64,000 nt of DNA, from positions 267,461,426-267,525,425 of the forward strand of contig CP136063.1 in NCBI GenBank assembly GCA_032622095.1, in the 5' to 3' direction. Below the pieces are notes generated by a model. That model was not told where the DNA came from. It was given only the letters and a program-made list of their open reading frames with translations, and made no database searches. The position numbers and the translations under genes were made by a program. Below, piece by piece: positions 12,391 through 22,799 of this stretch. Origin of the DNA: Siphonodentalium dalli. Its lineage: Eukaryota > Mollusca > Scaphopoda > Gadilida > Siphonodentaliidae. Position 1 is the stretch's first letter, and each line of letters opens with the position of its first letter.

Positions 12391-13003
12391 AGTTATTCGT
12401 TGTTATCTTAATCGATGTCGGTCACTCTTTCAAGTGCACACCCAGCAGCATCATAGAATTTTGGAAAAATGCCTATATTGTTGCTTTCATTTTATTAACG
12501 AATGAAAATGAAGTTTCTTTGCTACTGGATGCATGATCGACAGGTGTTAGTTCCCATGAACAAATTGTTGGTTGAAAGAACTCATCTAATTTAATGGAAA
12601 TATATTGGGTAAACCAGACATTTTTAACCAATAGTCAGATTAAATTATAAGAAATAATTCTTGCTTAGATTAAGTTTATCAGATAAAACTGAAAAGTTTG
12701 AAGGCAAATATAATATAACACACAATGCTCGTTATATAATTTAACGTTATAGTATTTTCAGTTATAACTGCATAAACTTAATTGAAACAAAAATTATTTC
12801 TTAAATGTAACAGAAATGACAGTAATCAATAAATAGCTTGTCTAACAGTATAACAGATAGAAATAACATTTCACTGATTAGTGAGCATTCCATGTATAAT
12901 AAGCGAGCTGTGTGAAACTGAACCCTGATAGAAAAAAGTGCACAAAGTTTTCACCATCACTGTTGTCTGTTTCTGTCCCTTGGATGCGTACCCTCTGTAA
13001 CTA
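12391..13003 (-). other. Probable 3' untranslated / downstream region of the CC2D1-like gene
   Basis: Lies directly beyond the stop codon of the last exon. A minus-strand AATAAA (plus-strand TTTATT at 12491-12496) is a possible polyadenylation signal about 510 bp after the stop. I see no coding potential. Confidence 0.4.
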
Positions 13004-13036
13004 TCACAAATTCATCTTGGCTTTAAGTTCTGACAG
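13004..13036 (-). CDS. CC2D1-like protein, last coding exon (C-terminus)
   Basis: A 33-bp terminal coding exon encodes LSELKAKMNL and a TGA stop. On the minus strand the acceptor is TTTATTTCTACAG followed by CTGTCAG. The reading frame joins in phase 0 to the exon at 14742-14618, giving ...LAEKE/LSELKAKMNL. CC2D1A/B proteins also end with a short charged helix in this position. Identification rests on the exon chain as a whole; this piece alone would be too short to call. Confidence 0.75.
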   Translation of the reverse strand: MSELKAKMNL

Positions 13037-13569
13037 CTGTAGAAATAAACATGAAAATAAAATGAGTAAAAACAATTTATAATTAAGGGTCAGCAGCATG
13101 TTTTGCAAAAAAAATCTTGATTTTCAAAATGGATTTTTTTCTAATTTTGCCTGGAATTTCTGTTTGAAATTTGGTACAACTGGTTATATAATATTATAAT
13201 ATTGTGACACAATATTTAAGAACTGTCAACTATAGCTAGTTGAAAATTATAACCCCATTTAATATAATTTTATAGCATGAAAAATAGGTAAACTTTTACT
13301 GTTTTCACATACCAATAATTTCACATAATATGTTATTACAAAATACAGGTCAAGTTCGAATTTGGGAGTTATGGTCCTTGTCGACTTTGAATTTGCCAAT
13401 TATTTTGGTTTCCAGTTGATAACTTTAGTTTTAGTTGCTGACTGTTTTCAAATTGTGTATGTGGATTTAGCCACATGAAAATACAAGTCAAGTTCGAATT
13501 TGGATTCGGTCCCCCCCATTTTTGCTGGAGTTATAACATAACATAATATAATGTTATGGAATATGAAAT

Positions 13570-13998
13570 CTAATTTGAAGTTTTCACGCGTTGCAAGCTG
13601 TCTTGCGGTCGTAATAATGCCTTTATCAAGGGGACAACAATGTTCTCTTCTCTGTATGTCAATGATCTATACATGATGCCGAGAGTTCGATTTGCTTTCT
13701 TTACTGCCTCGTTTACATCTTTGTCAAAGTGTAATTTTTTATCAATGAATACACCTTTCTCTTCTTCAGATTTCAGTTGGTAAAAATGGGTCATCTGTCA
13801 TGTTATATGTCATTTTGGGGTTATTGTGGCCAAAATGGATGACATGTATTTTATTTGAGTTGAAAGGGAGTAACCATTCTGTTGACCATTCGCAGACTGT
13901 GTTTATATCTGATTGAAGAAGATTGTCATTTGGGTTAGAGAATAATTTAGTGTCGTCAGCGAATATCTTGCATATAGATTTAACTTTATCCGCCCATT
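13570..13998 (-). pseudogene. LINE reverse-transcriptase fragment (CR1-like)
   Basis: Minus-strand reading gives KIFADDTKLFSNPNDNLLQS, then EWLLPFNSNKIHVIHFGHNN, a frameshift near 13800, then GVFIDKKLHFDKDVNEAVKK and LIKALLRP. This is the catalytic FADD region to the start of the thumb, cut off at both ends. It lies in the intron between the last two exons of the host gene and is a dead fragment. Confidence 0.85.
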
Positions 13999-14255
13999 TT
14001 AACCAAAGTTATGGTTCTTGTTGACTTATAATTTGACAATTGTTTTGGTTTCCGGGTGATAGCTTTAGTAATAGTTATCGGTTTGTTTTCAAATTTGGCG
14101 TTTGGATTACTCATCATGGCCCTTTGATTAAATTACAAAGGGCATAATTTTCCAAGCCCCAGCGATATTATTGTTAACTTCTCAAATGTTTTAAAATCCA
14201 TTGTTTTTGTCATCTCACAATTGTTTGGGATTTATGCAAAACACATGTCTGGCCC

Positions 14256-14512
14256 TTAACTCTTCCATGAGTGTGGCTTTCTGAATTTATTTCGTAACCC
14301 TGTGCCAATGCATTCCCATATATATATGTGAGTCTCCCATAGGGAGCCTTGAATATATAAGACAATACATTGGCCTAACAGTAATTACCTTAACCTTGTA
14401 AGCCAGTGCATTCTCTTATATATGCAAGGCTCCCTATGGGATATATAAGAGAATACACTGGCACAGGATATTTAATGCTGCACCAGTGCCACTCCCATCA
14501 TCAAAGAGTTAA
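14256..14512. mobile_element. TTAA palindromic MITE, family T2
   Basis: TTAACTCTTCCATGA at the left and AAAGAGTTAA at the right, with two internal ATATATG hairpins (about 14310-14360 and 14410-14460). It sits in an intron about 100 bp from the exon at 14618. Confidence 0.75.
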
Positions 14513-14617
14513 GAGCCTGACATGGGTCAGAAGATACAAACAAAAAAACCAGGCTTGCATGATCAGATTACTAATATATCAATAACTAATAGATGCTCAT
14601 GAATAATTGTATATTAC

Positions 14618-14742
14618 CTCTTTTTCAGCCAATTGTTTTTTCCTCAGCATATTTGCTGCTTTCTGTTGTTCGCCCTGTTTTGCTAACTCCTGGGCTCTGT
14701 GTAAATATTGTGGAGCAGAAGCAGCTACCTGGCTTGCATAGT
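14618..14742 (-). CDS. CC2D1-like protein, penultimate exon (C-terminal helical region)
   Basis: A 125-bp exon with acceptor TCGTTGCAG and donor GAG/GTAAT. Starting with one base from the previous exon it encodes DYASQVAASAPQYLHRAQEL followed by AKQGEQQKAANMLRKKQLAEKE. This resembles the C-terminal helical repeat of CC2D1A/CC2D1B, which has a similar DYA...Y...A...G...A...L..K.L.E.E pattern (from memory of the family, not an alignment). CC2D1 proteins regulate ESCRT-III/CHMP4 assembly and endosomal Notch traffic. Phase 1 entry and phase 0 exit fit both neighbours. Confidence 0.85.
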
Positions 14743-15234
14743 CTGCAACGATATATTCTAAATATTGAGAACAGTTGGCAGACCAACATCAATGCATGTC
14801 TGTTATAAAATTAGGGAGCTTTAACTGAATAAATTGCAGATAGATTATATTTCATGGAACCTGAAAGGTGAATTGAAATAGGCTCCTGTGAATCTCAAAT
14901 TTCTCAGTGACTTGAACCTTGAATGGAGTGGTAATATTTCACATCAAATCAAACCACTATACATGAAAGTTAAGTCCATGAACTGGGACAGAAAATGTAC
15001 TATTTTTTAGAATTTTACACTGTTCAGCTGTCACATATTTTAAATATTTTTTAATTGAAAATCTGTTGTGAAATATTTATTACACACCTAGCTATCTTTC
15101 GGTTGATTACGTTACTTCAGCATGGGCTGTAATTTTACCCAAATGCCATTAGAGTGATCCTGATAGCTTGCATGACATAAATGATGCCATGCATGAAAAC
15201 AAAACATTTCAATCTAGTAGATGACTATTAACTA

Positions 15235-15480
15235 TTAACATGACTGGAGCTTCCTGAAATTTTACAAAAACCCTATGGCAATGCATACTCTTATATATGC
15301 AAGTCTCCTATAGGAAACCTCACCTATAAAAGAGAATACATTGGCCTAACAATATTTACATTGACTTTGTAAGCTCCTATATACGTGAGGCTCCCTAAGG
15401 GAGACTCGCATATATAAGAGAATGCACTGGCAAAGGATCTTTAATGTTGCACCAGCGCAGCTCCCGTCATGAAAGGAAAT
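15235..15480. mobile_element. Degraded T2-type MITE
   Basis: Shows the T2 order: ACATGACTGGAGCTTCCTGA, two ATATATG hairpins and GCACCAGCGCAGCTCCCGTC at the right. The terminal TTAA on the right is lost. Confidence 0.7.
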
Positions 15481-15959
15481 CAAACAGAAACAATTTGATA
15501 CTAATAAATATTGACAGCTGGTGTGTAATAAACACAGAACTGCACAGGCATATGAAGGAGGTGAACTTTATCACACTCGTTTTTTATGCCGCAAGGTTCT
15601 CATTGTGCCACAACAAACTGTCTGTTTGTCTGTCTGTGTATATTACATCAGATGCTTCTACTTTTAGGGAATAATAATGCAAAGGGGTCTTCAAAAAGAA
15701 GTTGAAAGAATATCTTTTTTGTTAATATTGAATGTTGTTAGAAAAATTGTGTCTTTTAAATTACTTTATTTTTTTCTTCTGATGTAGTAGCTTATTGTTT
15801 CAAGAGCGGTATAAATCCTCTTAAAGTTAAATTGAAACTGACAGGTCTCAACCGGAGCTCTGTTTGTATATATCTACATGGACACAAACATTTTAGGATC
15901 TCAATGTTGAGTTAGCCGTGATTTATAAAAATATGTGAGAAACGATAAACTACTGTGTT

Positions 15960-16225
15960 TTAACACTTTCTTTACTAATTGCTCATGAACGAGTTCGTTT
16001 CCTGAGTAAATTATCAGATAATAAGTTCAAGAAACAGCAAGGCAGTTTGTTGAACTTATTATCTGAACATTTTCCTCAATGAACAGTAACCTTTTTGCAG
16101 TTATATTATATTTTAGAGTTTCTGTCATCTGTTTACATTATACTAAATATCCCTCCAAATGTATGATAGAACATTCCAAACTATACGTTACAACTCGTTG
16201 GGAGAACAGTAAAAAAAATTGTTAA
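15960..16225. mobile_element. TTAA MITE, family T3 (copy 1)
   Basis: Begins TTAACACTTTCTTTACTAA. It has an inner hairpin TAATAAGTTCAA / TTGAACTTATTA and ends near GTAAAAAAAATTGTTAA. Siblings are at 36059 and 56605. It lies directly beside the 57-bp minisatellite. Confidence 0.7.
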
Positions 16226-16277
16226 AATCAAAGAGTGATGGAGACAACAATGAACAATGAAGATGATAATAGATAGT

Positions 16278-17741
16278 TAAGGACATACCCCTCCAGCCTT
16301 CGATTCCGCCCGCCTTTACACAGAGTATATAAGGTAAGGACATACCCCTCCAGCCTTCGATTCCGCCCGCCTTTACACAGAGTATATAAGTTAAGGACAT
16401 ACCCCTCCAGCCTTCGATTCCGCCCGCCTTTACACAGAGTATATAAGTTAGGGACATACCCCTCCAGCCTTCGATTCCGCCCGCCTTTACACAGAGTATA
16501 TAAGTTAAGGACATACCCCTCCAGCCTTCGATTCCGCCCGCCTTTACACAGAGTATATAAGTTAAGGACATACCCCTCCAGCCTTCGATTCCGCCCGCCT
16601 TTACACAGAGTATATAAGTTAAGGACATACCCCTCCAGCCTTCGATTCCGCCCGCCTTTACACAGAGTATAATAGTTAAGGACATACCCCTCCAGCCTTC
16701 GATTCCGCCCGCCTTTACACAGAGTATATAAGTTAAGGACATACCCCTCCAGCCTTCGATTCCGCCCGCCTTTACACAGAGTATATAAGTTAAGGACATA
16801 CCCCTCCAGCCTTCGATTCCGCCCGCCTTTACACAGAGTATATAAGTTAAGGACATACCCCTCCAGCCTTCGATTCCGCCCGCCTTTACACAGAGTATAT
16901 AAGTTAAGGACATACCCCTCCAGCCTTCGATTCCGCCCGCCTTTACACAGAGTATATAAGTTAAGGACATACCCCTCCAGCCTTCGATTCCGCCCGCCTT
17001 TACACAGAGTATAATAGTTAAGGACATACCCCTCCAGCCTTCGATTCCGCCCGCCTTTACACAGAGTATATAAGTTAAGGACATACCCCTCCAGCCTTCG
17101 ATTCCGCCCTCCTTTACACAGAGTATATAAGTTAAGGACATACCCCTCCAGCCTTCGATTCCGCCCGCCTTTACACAGAGTATATAAGTTAAGGACATAC
17201 CCCTCCAGCCTTCGATTCCGCCCGCCTTTACACAGAGTATATAAGTTAAGGACATACCCCTCCAGCCTTCGATTCCGCCCGCCTTTACACAGAGTATATA
17301 AGTTAAGGACATACCCCTCCAGCCTTCGATTCCGCCCGCCTTTACAGAGTATAATAGTTAAGGACATACCCCTCCAGCCTTCGATTCCGCCCGCCTTTAC
17401 ACAGAGTATATAAGTTAAGGACATACCCCTCCAGCCTTCGATTCCGCCCGCCTTTACACAGAGTATATAAGTTAAGGACATACCCCTCCAGCCTTCGATT
17501 CCGCCCGCCTTTACACAGAGTATATAAGTTAAGGACATACCCCTCCAGCCTTCGATTCCGCCCGCCTTTACACAGAGTATATAAGTTAAGGACATACCCC
17601 TCCAGCCTTCGATTCCGCCCGCCTTTACACAGAGTATATAAGTTAAGGACATACCCCTCCAGCCTTCGATTCCGCCCGCCTTTACACAGAGTATATAAGT
17701 TAAGGACATACCCCTCCAGCCTTCGATTCCGCCCGCCTTTA
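16278..17741 (-). repeat. 57-bp minisatellite made of an exon 3' end plus its 5' splice site, about 26 copies
   Basis: Nearly identical 57-bp units; on the minus strand each reads AAGGCGGGCGGAATCGAAGG, then CTGGAGGG, the donor GTATGT and about 23 bp of intron. The first unit (highest coordinates) is the genuine end of the exon 17841-17712, encoding AGGIEGWR. The 57-bp length (19 codons) keeps the frame open through the first seven units. A 2-bp deletion at about 17345 then shifts it. Long minus-strand ORFs here come from this periodicity. Every copy carries a potential GTATGT donor. Confidence 0.9.
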
Positions 17742-17841
17742 AATATTGCTGTGTCTGTTCTATCTTCTCCTGGATCAATCGACTCTGATTCTGTAAATGC
17801 TGGTGCTGTGTTGGCGTCACACGGTCCTTTAAGGTAGTTAT
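17712..17841 (-). CDS. CC2D1-like protein, coiled-coil exon ending in the minisatellite
   Basis: A 130-bp exon with acceptor ATGATTTGCAG. It encodes ITTLKDRVTPTQHQHLQNQS, RLIQEKIEQTQQYLK, then AGGIEGWR plus one base, with donor GGAGGG/GTATGT. With this donor the next exon joins as GAC, giving ...GWRDYASQ..., so phases are 0 in and 1 out. The end was chosen because it is the first donor that gives this phase. Using donors further into the array would add 19 residues per unit. The predicted structure is coiled coil, as in the region after the C2 domain of CC2D1A. Confidence 0.85.
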
Positions 17842-17861
17842 CTGCAAATCATAAAAGATAT

Positions 17862-18261
17862 TTAACCCTTTACCGAACAGAACGGCCCTGTGCCAATGCA
17901 TTCTCTTATATATGCGAGTCGACCATAGGTCGCCTCGCATATATAAGAGAATGCATTGGCTTAACACATTAAAAATTATAAAATTGTTAAAGAATGTAAG
18001 AAACAATGGTAAAAAGTGTTAAAAAAAGATTTATTTTAGGCCAATGCATTCTCTTATATATGCGAGGCGACCTATGGTCGACTCGCATATATAAGAGAAT
18101 GCATTGGCACAGGGCATAACTGTAACCATCACAATGTGGTCAATGAGCCGGTTCCAATGATATCCATATTTGTATGGTTTTATTGAGACAGACCCAAGAT
18201 ATTTTAGGCTGTTGAAGCTTTATTTGGCCGGTTTTGGCCGGTTTGTTGGGTAAAGGGTTAA
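17862..18261. mobile_element. TTAA palindromic element abutting a splice acceptor
   Basis: Ends TTAACCCTTTACC and GGTAAAGGGTTAA, with two ATATATGCGAG hairpins of about 75 bp each inside. Its left end lies only about 20 bp upstream (transcript sense) of the acceptor at 17842, so the branch-site region of that intron must lie in or at the edge of the element. Confidence 0.85.
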
Positions 18262-18389
18262 TTGAATGGAATTTATTCATCCGCTCATAATAATAAGCAT
18301 TTAGCTAAGGGTGAATCGTGATTTTAAAAAGATGAGTATGAGAAACAGATACATGTCACAGTGAACTCTCATCTAGAGGTGATTCTTAA

Positions 18390-19180
18390 CAATTCTTCAA
18401 TAAATTCAAGCTGCAGGGTGTGCCGATGGATTCAAATTTGAAATCCAAGATGGCTGCTGGTGGCCATGTTTTTTGACAAATGATGGCTGCCATCTAGAGG
18501 CCACCCCATTTGAAGTTTGGTAATGATCAGATGAGGAATGTGGCCTGTAGGGTGTGCCGAAGGATTTGGTCATGCAAAGAGTAATATCCAAGATGGCCAC
18601 TGGCAGCCATTTAACGAAATTTGGAAAATTTTATGGCTCCCGTCAAGTGGTCACCCCAAAGATCCATATGAAGTTTGCTGATGACAGGATGAGGGATGTC
18701 ATCTGTAGAGTGTGCAAAAGAATTTAGTCATGCAAAGAGTAAACTCCAAGATGGCAGCCAGCAGTCATGTTTTTCATTGAAAAATCATTAATATTGATCC
18801 GGCAGTCATGTTTTTCATTTTTTTAAATTTGATAGCTCCCATCTAGCGGTGATTCTAAATAATGGTGTAAATTTGTGAAACAATTCTCCAATAAATACGG
18901 GCCGCAGGGTGTGCCGATGGATTCAAATTTGAAATCCAAGATGGCTGCTGGCAGCCATGTATTTTGACAAATTGATGGCTCCCATCTAGGGGCCCCACTG
19001 ATGATTCACTTTAAGTTTGGTGATGATCTGACGAGAATGTGACCTGTAGGGTGTGCTAAAGAAAATTGTTGATGGATGAACAGAATGACGCATGTTTCTC
19101 CTGACGACGGACACCAACCCATGGCAACAGCTCAAACTTGACTTTGTCAATTTGAGTTAAAAACACTGAAAGCTTCAAAT
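18390..19180. mobile_element. Decayed pearl-like (Helitron-related) repeat element
   Basis: Contains diverged copies of the unit with ATCCAAGATGGCTGCTGG and GCAGCCATGTTTTTT. It ends with GACGACGGACACCAACCCAT followed by CAGCTCAAACTTG and an imperfect inverse, the 3' end seen in the fuller copy at 29690-32002. The left end is not resolved. Confidence 0.65.
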
Positions 19181-19706
19181 GCTCATGTCTATATACATGA
19201 AGTACATCAAACATATATTATGGATCAAACTTACATTGTATGCATATATGAACATGATCACGATGTCCAACCTAAGTCGCTCAAACCGTAGTAATTTAAT
19301 TCCAGCAATGTGCTGACATTGCAAAGCAAGATGAAATTTTTTTACATATTGGAATATATACATTTCGGTCATTTATCAAACTGACATATATATGACTGTT
19401 GCTCATAATATATCATGACTACTCAAGTTAGAAAGATCTGAAATGTTCCACTTCACTTTAAAGATTAGTTAAATAACATGTGTAACGAGACTAACATAGG
19501 AAAACAGGTGTGCAAAGCTACGGCATTATCAATAAAATAAATTTCCAGTTCATATGTTTCATGAAAAAATAAAGCTACTGAGTTCTAAAACTTCTGTGGT
19601 ATGGGTAGGTAAAGCGAAGAGTGACTGAATTGATGGAGAATAGAATCTGTATGAAAGCTTAAAGATGGAATTTTTGAAGAACAAATAGTTATTGGGACGT
19701 CCTCAA

Positions 19707-20342
19707 ATAACCCTCTCATGATGGGAGCTCGCTGGTGCAGCATTGAAGATCCTGTGCCAATGCATTCTCTTATAGGAAGCCTAGCATAGGCTAGAAAGGG
19801 AAGTTGGTTGCCAAGAGGTAGCATACTGGTCTCTTGTGCTAACGGACCGGCGATCACAACCAGGTCAGGGTATTCTGACAAAAATCAGAACTCGGTCAGG
19901 TACCAAGTTTGTCAGGCTGAAAAATCTCAATCGAGATCACTGAATAAAGATCTGAATGCAAAATACCGACTTCCCCCATTACAACATTTGTCAAGGTATG
20001 TTGTCGTGGGTGCAGTAAGCTGTCCGATCGGGTGTGGACATTAATGGCTGACCCATGTACATGCCTTGGTGTGTGCACATTAAAGAATGCTACTAGAGTC
20101 ACCGCAGAGTTATAAAGTTACTCGGCCGTGGTAGCACCTGGGCCAGTGAGTCTATAAACGGAAGGTTCCTGCACTGCAATATCTACAGATACAGATATAT
20201 TAGAGAATGCATTGGCTTACAAATCAAATTAATATTGTTAAGCCAATGCATTCTCTTATATATGGGAGACTCACATATTTTACAAAATGCTTTGGCACAG
20301 GGTTTTCCAAAAATTTCAGGGAGCTCAAGTTATGGAGGTGTT
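19707..20342. mobile_element. T2-type MITE split by a SINE-like insertion
   Basis: Left part CTCATGATGGGAGCTCGCTGG to ATTCTCTTATA (19715-19774) and right part AGAGAATGCATTGGCTTAC onward (20201-20342) are the two sides of one T2 element. They are separated by about 420 bp of unrelated sequence. Confidence 0.75.
19775..20197 (+). mobile_element. SINE-like insertion with LINE-type tail
   Basis: About 420 bp inserted in the hairpin of a T2 MITE, with TATA on both sides as a possible short duplication. The 5' part has an A-box-like TAGCATACTGG (about 19822). The 3' part ends CTCGGCCGTGG ... TCCTGCA ... ATCTACAGATACAGATA. The LINE 3' end at 26540-26445 shows a similar series (TCGGCCGTGGGAG ... CCTGCA ... 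ATACAGATACAGATA), consistent with a SINE using that LINE type. The tRNA origin is not certain because no clear B box is visible. Confidence 0.55.
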
Positions 20343-20410
20343 ACCAAATCTAGCTATTCAGATATTATTCATATCCACAGCTTGCTCTTCAGTGAGAGAT
20401 AGATAGTTAC

Positions 20411-20468
20411 CTGTTTCTCTAGTTGCTGTTTCTCGAACTTTAACACGCTGACACACGTCAAGCTGTCA
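20411..20468 (-). CDS. CC2D1-like protein, exon after the C2 domain
   Basis: A 58-bp exon with acceptor TATAATTATAG and donor ACAG/GTAACT. It encodes (x)DSLTCVSVLKFEKQQLEKQ, the start of the coiled-coil segment that follows the C2 domain in CC2D1 proteins. It enters with one base (T) and exits in phase 0, joining to ITTLKDR at 17841. The upstream intron is about 30 kb if the microexon at 50507-50526 is right, or about 37 kb otherwise. Confidence 0.8.
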
Positions 20469-20579
20469 CTATAATTATAAACAAGATGGCAACCGAAATA
20501 AGATTATGTTCAAGTCTGATTATAAGCCTTAGGTGAGGACATTGTCTTAAAAAAAAAAATTTGAAGTGACCTTCTCAAT

Positions 20580-20965
20580 TGAGTTGGTGCAGTACGACAT
20601 GACTGAAGTGTTTTCCTCGAATCTAACTAGACTGAGTAATATTATGAAAGAATAACATGTTGAGATATCAATATTTTAGTTTTTAAACAGCAAGTTCACC
20701 AATATATTCTACATCAAAGATTTTTCTCTCCTGACGGATCCATGGTATTAATTTCGTCCATCTCTAATTCAGTTCCATTGAGTTAGTGTAGGACAACATG
20801 ACCGAAGTGTTTTCCTCGGATCTAACTAGACTGAGCAATAGAAAGGATAACACATTGAGATATCAATATTTGAGCTTTTAAACAGCAAGTTCACCAAGGT
20901 ATTCTACATCAAAGATTTTACTCTCCTGACTGTGATCCATGGTATTAATTTTGTCCATGTCTCCG
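20580..20965. repeat. Direct duplication of about 190 bp
   Basis: 20580-20765 and 20776-20965 are diverged direct copies sharing GAAGTGTTTTCCTCG, CTAACTAGACTGAG, AAACAGCAAGTTCACCAA and CCATGGTATTAATTT. I see no coding function. Confidence 0.8.
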
Positions 20966-21112
20966 TCTTTAAGAAGGTTATGAACAGAAATGATGCTAAT
21001 AGAGGCCAACATTTGATTGCTACACAGAAATACAAAAATAAAATATACAAAATGCCAAATTTATATATAAAATATTGCTTATAGCCACAATTTTGACGTA
21101 CTTGATATCATA

Positions 21113-21499
21113 CAAGCCTGAGTTTAGTGTGCCTGTCATTTGCAGAATGAGGTCCCGCAGAGGGTGAATTTAGTGACGCAATCACGCATAGCGGTCTATC
21201 ACCATCTGGGAACCTCATTCTGCATGGCCTCATTCTGCTATGGGAGAGATTGACTCAGAATGAAGTTCCCAAATGGTGAATTTTGTGATGTACACCCATT
21301 GGGAACCTCGATTATGCAATCTGTCATCTGCCAAATTGTGGATATAGAAAAACTAAACTAAAAATATGAGGCCTAAGCAGAATGAGGTCACCAGAGGGTG
21401 AATTTAGTGATGCTAGCCCACTATGCGGGATAGCGTCACTAAATTCACCCTCTGGGGGACCTCATTCTGCAAATGACAGACACACTAAACTCAGGCTTG
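21113..21499. mobile_element. H1 hAT-type MITE
   Basis: CAAGCCTGAGTTTAGTGTG at the left and its inverse at the right, with GAATGAGGTCCC blocks inside. The flanking octamers ATATCATA and ATACCAGA match at six positions, consistent with a decayed 8-bp target duplication. Confidence 0.8.
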
Positions 21500-21888
21500 A
21501 TACCAGAATGACCTACGCCATCATAATTGTGCAGGTAATTTTTACCTAAACCCTTTGGCAAATTATGTTTAGATTTATTTTGCTATGTCCATGGCTATCA
21601 ATCTAACCATGTCTTTAGAACTTCCAATGTGCAGATGCCAAGAACAGTATAAAATCAGAGCAGCACCAAATAGATAGACTCTTTTATTTATTAGAAGTAC
21701 ATATTAAACACATAGAAATAGTGTAAACATGAGTTTAAAATTTCTGTTGGTGATGGCTTAAGTGGACCTGTGCTTGAGTAACTAGCGTTACGTCATTTCC
21801 GATGTAGTACACGGTCTTATCTGGGTCTTGCGAAGTCTCATTGAACTGCAGTCCCATTTACTCCGAAAATGAAATATAATTGCACATA

Positions 21889-21987
21889 CAGTAATGCCCT
21901 AAATAATCGACTCCTTAACCGACTAAATCCTGAAAAGTTACCCATAATTCTGCTGTGGTTAAGGAGTTGATTATTTAGGGCATTACT
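21889..21987. mobile_element. M1 palindromic MITE with internal deletion (copy 3)
   Basis: Both ends of the M1 family are present (CAGTAATGCCCTAAATAATC and its inverse), but most of the left arm and the loop are missing. Flanked by TA on the left. Confidence 0.85.
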
Positions 21988-22409
21988 ATAGGCACACTCA
22001 CACAACAATATGTTTTACGTTCAAGATTTCATGTTGAATTCTATCATTTTAATTTTTTCTCAGTTGTCGACAACAGGTGATGGTAATAAGATTGGTTACA
22101 ATTCATCCACTTCAGTTATGAGATTGGCCTAATTACAATGAGGATATATCAAATCAATAAATTGTTCACATGAACATGTAGGTGCATACCACATCACGGT
22201 TCATGCTTGTTGGGGAAATTTTCGCCAATTGTTTGGCTGTTCATTAATTTATTTGCCCATATTTCAGAAATTTTAACTAAATTGAAATGCCATAATATCG
22301 GATCATCGAGAAAACTGAAACTAAAACAAAAATATAAAGAAACTCATACAAAAATAACTTGGATTAAAGCGATGATGGAAATAACATTTTCAATAGAAAA
22401 TACATATTC

Positions 22410-22643
22410 CCTAATAAGATACTTACACACTGAACTACATGGTATATTCATCTTTATTCACAAGAAAGGATTCTATGAGATCCGTTTAAAATTTATTATG
22501 TTTGGTACGAAATAGCTTAAGTACCTTTTGAATCATTATTATTATGACGTAGCAGGTCAAGGTCATTTGTCCACTCGTCATGTATATAAGCAAGTGGACC
22601 CACAGTAATCGGCCTCTTTTTATCCTCTTACAAGATTCGAGGG
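22410..22643 (+). repeat. Inverted terminal repeat of element A, left
   Basis: Matches the reverse complement of 32074-32310 almost base for base, from CACACTGAACTACATGG inward to CAAGATTCGA. It includes a TATA-like TGTATATAAGC near the inner end that could serve as a promoter. Confidence 0.9.
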
Positions 22644-22654
22644 GTGTGACCGAG

Positions 22655-22690
22655 CAGCGGGGTGGGAAAATCCCAATTTGGGAGGGACAT
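22655..22690. promoter_or_regulatory. G-rich box before the internal complementary region (element A)
   Basis: GCGGGGTGGG, a short spacer with CCC, then TGGGAGGG, directly before GTTCAGTG. The same arrangement precedes the internal region in elements B (about 41910-41948) and C (about 51758-51788), although the surrounding sequence is unrelated. Function unknown; conservation suggests it is required in cis. Confidence 0.6.
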
Positions 22691-22693
22691 GGG

Positions 22694-22789
22694 AGTTCAG
22701 TGTGTAAGTATCTTATTAGGGAATATGTATTTTCTATTGAAAATGTTATATTCCCGTCAAAGATACGTTACACACTGAACTACATGGTA
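22694..22789. other. Internal complementary region (ICR) of element A
   Basis: Left part equals the reverse complement of the element's left extremity (22381-22435). Right part equals the reverse complement of its right extremity (32285-32320). The two are joined at ATA, i.e. the junction of a circularised element. It also forms a hairpin: TTCAGTGTGTAA pairs with TTACACACTGAA. Confidence 0.85.
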
Positions 22790-22799
22790 GAATCAACTC

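Noticed and set aside
16188-18006. Long minus-strand ORFs of 374 and 592 codons with 19-residue repeats, looking like a repeat protein
   Set aside because: They are created by the 57-bp minisatellite. The 592-codon frame also runs through intron and a MITE. Only the exon part (17712-17841) is supported as coding.
22694-22720. GTAAGTAT in the ICR of element A as a 5' splice site
   Set aside because: The matching positions in elements B and C are CAAGATAC. The sequence is explained by the hairpin stem.
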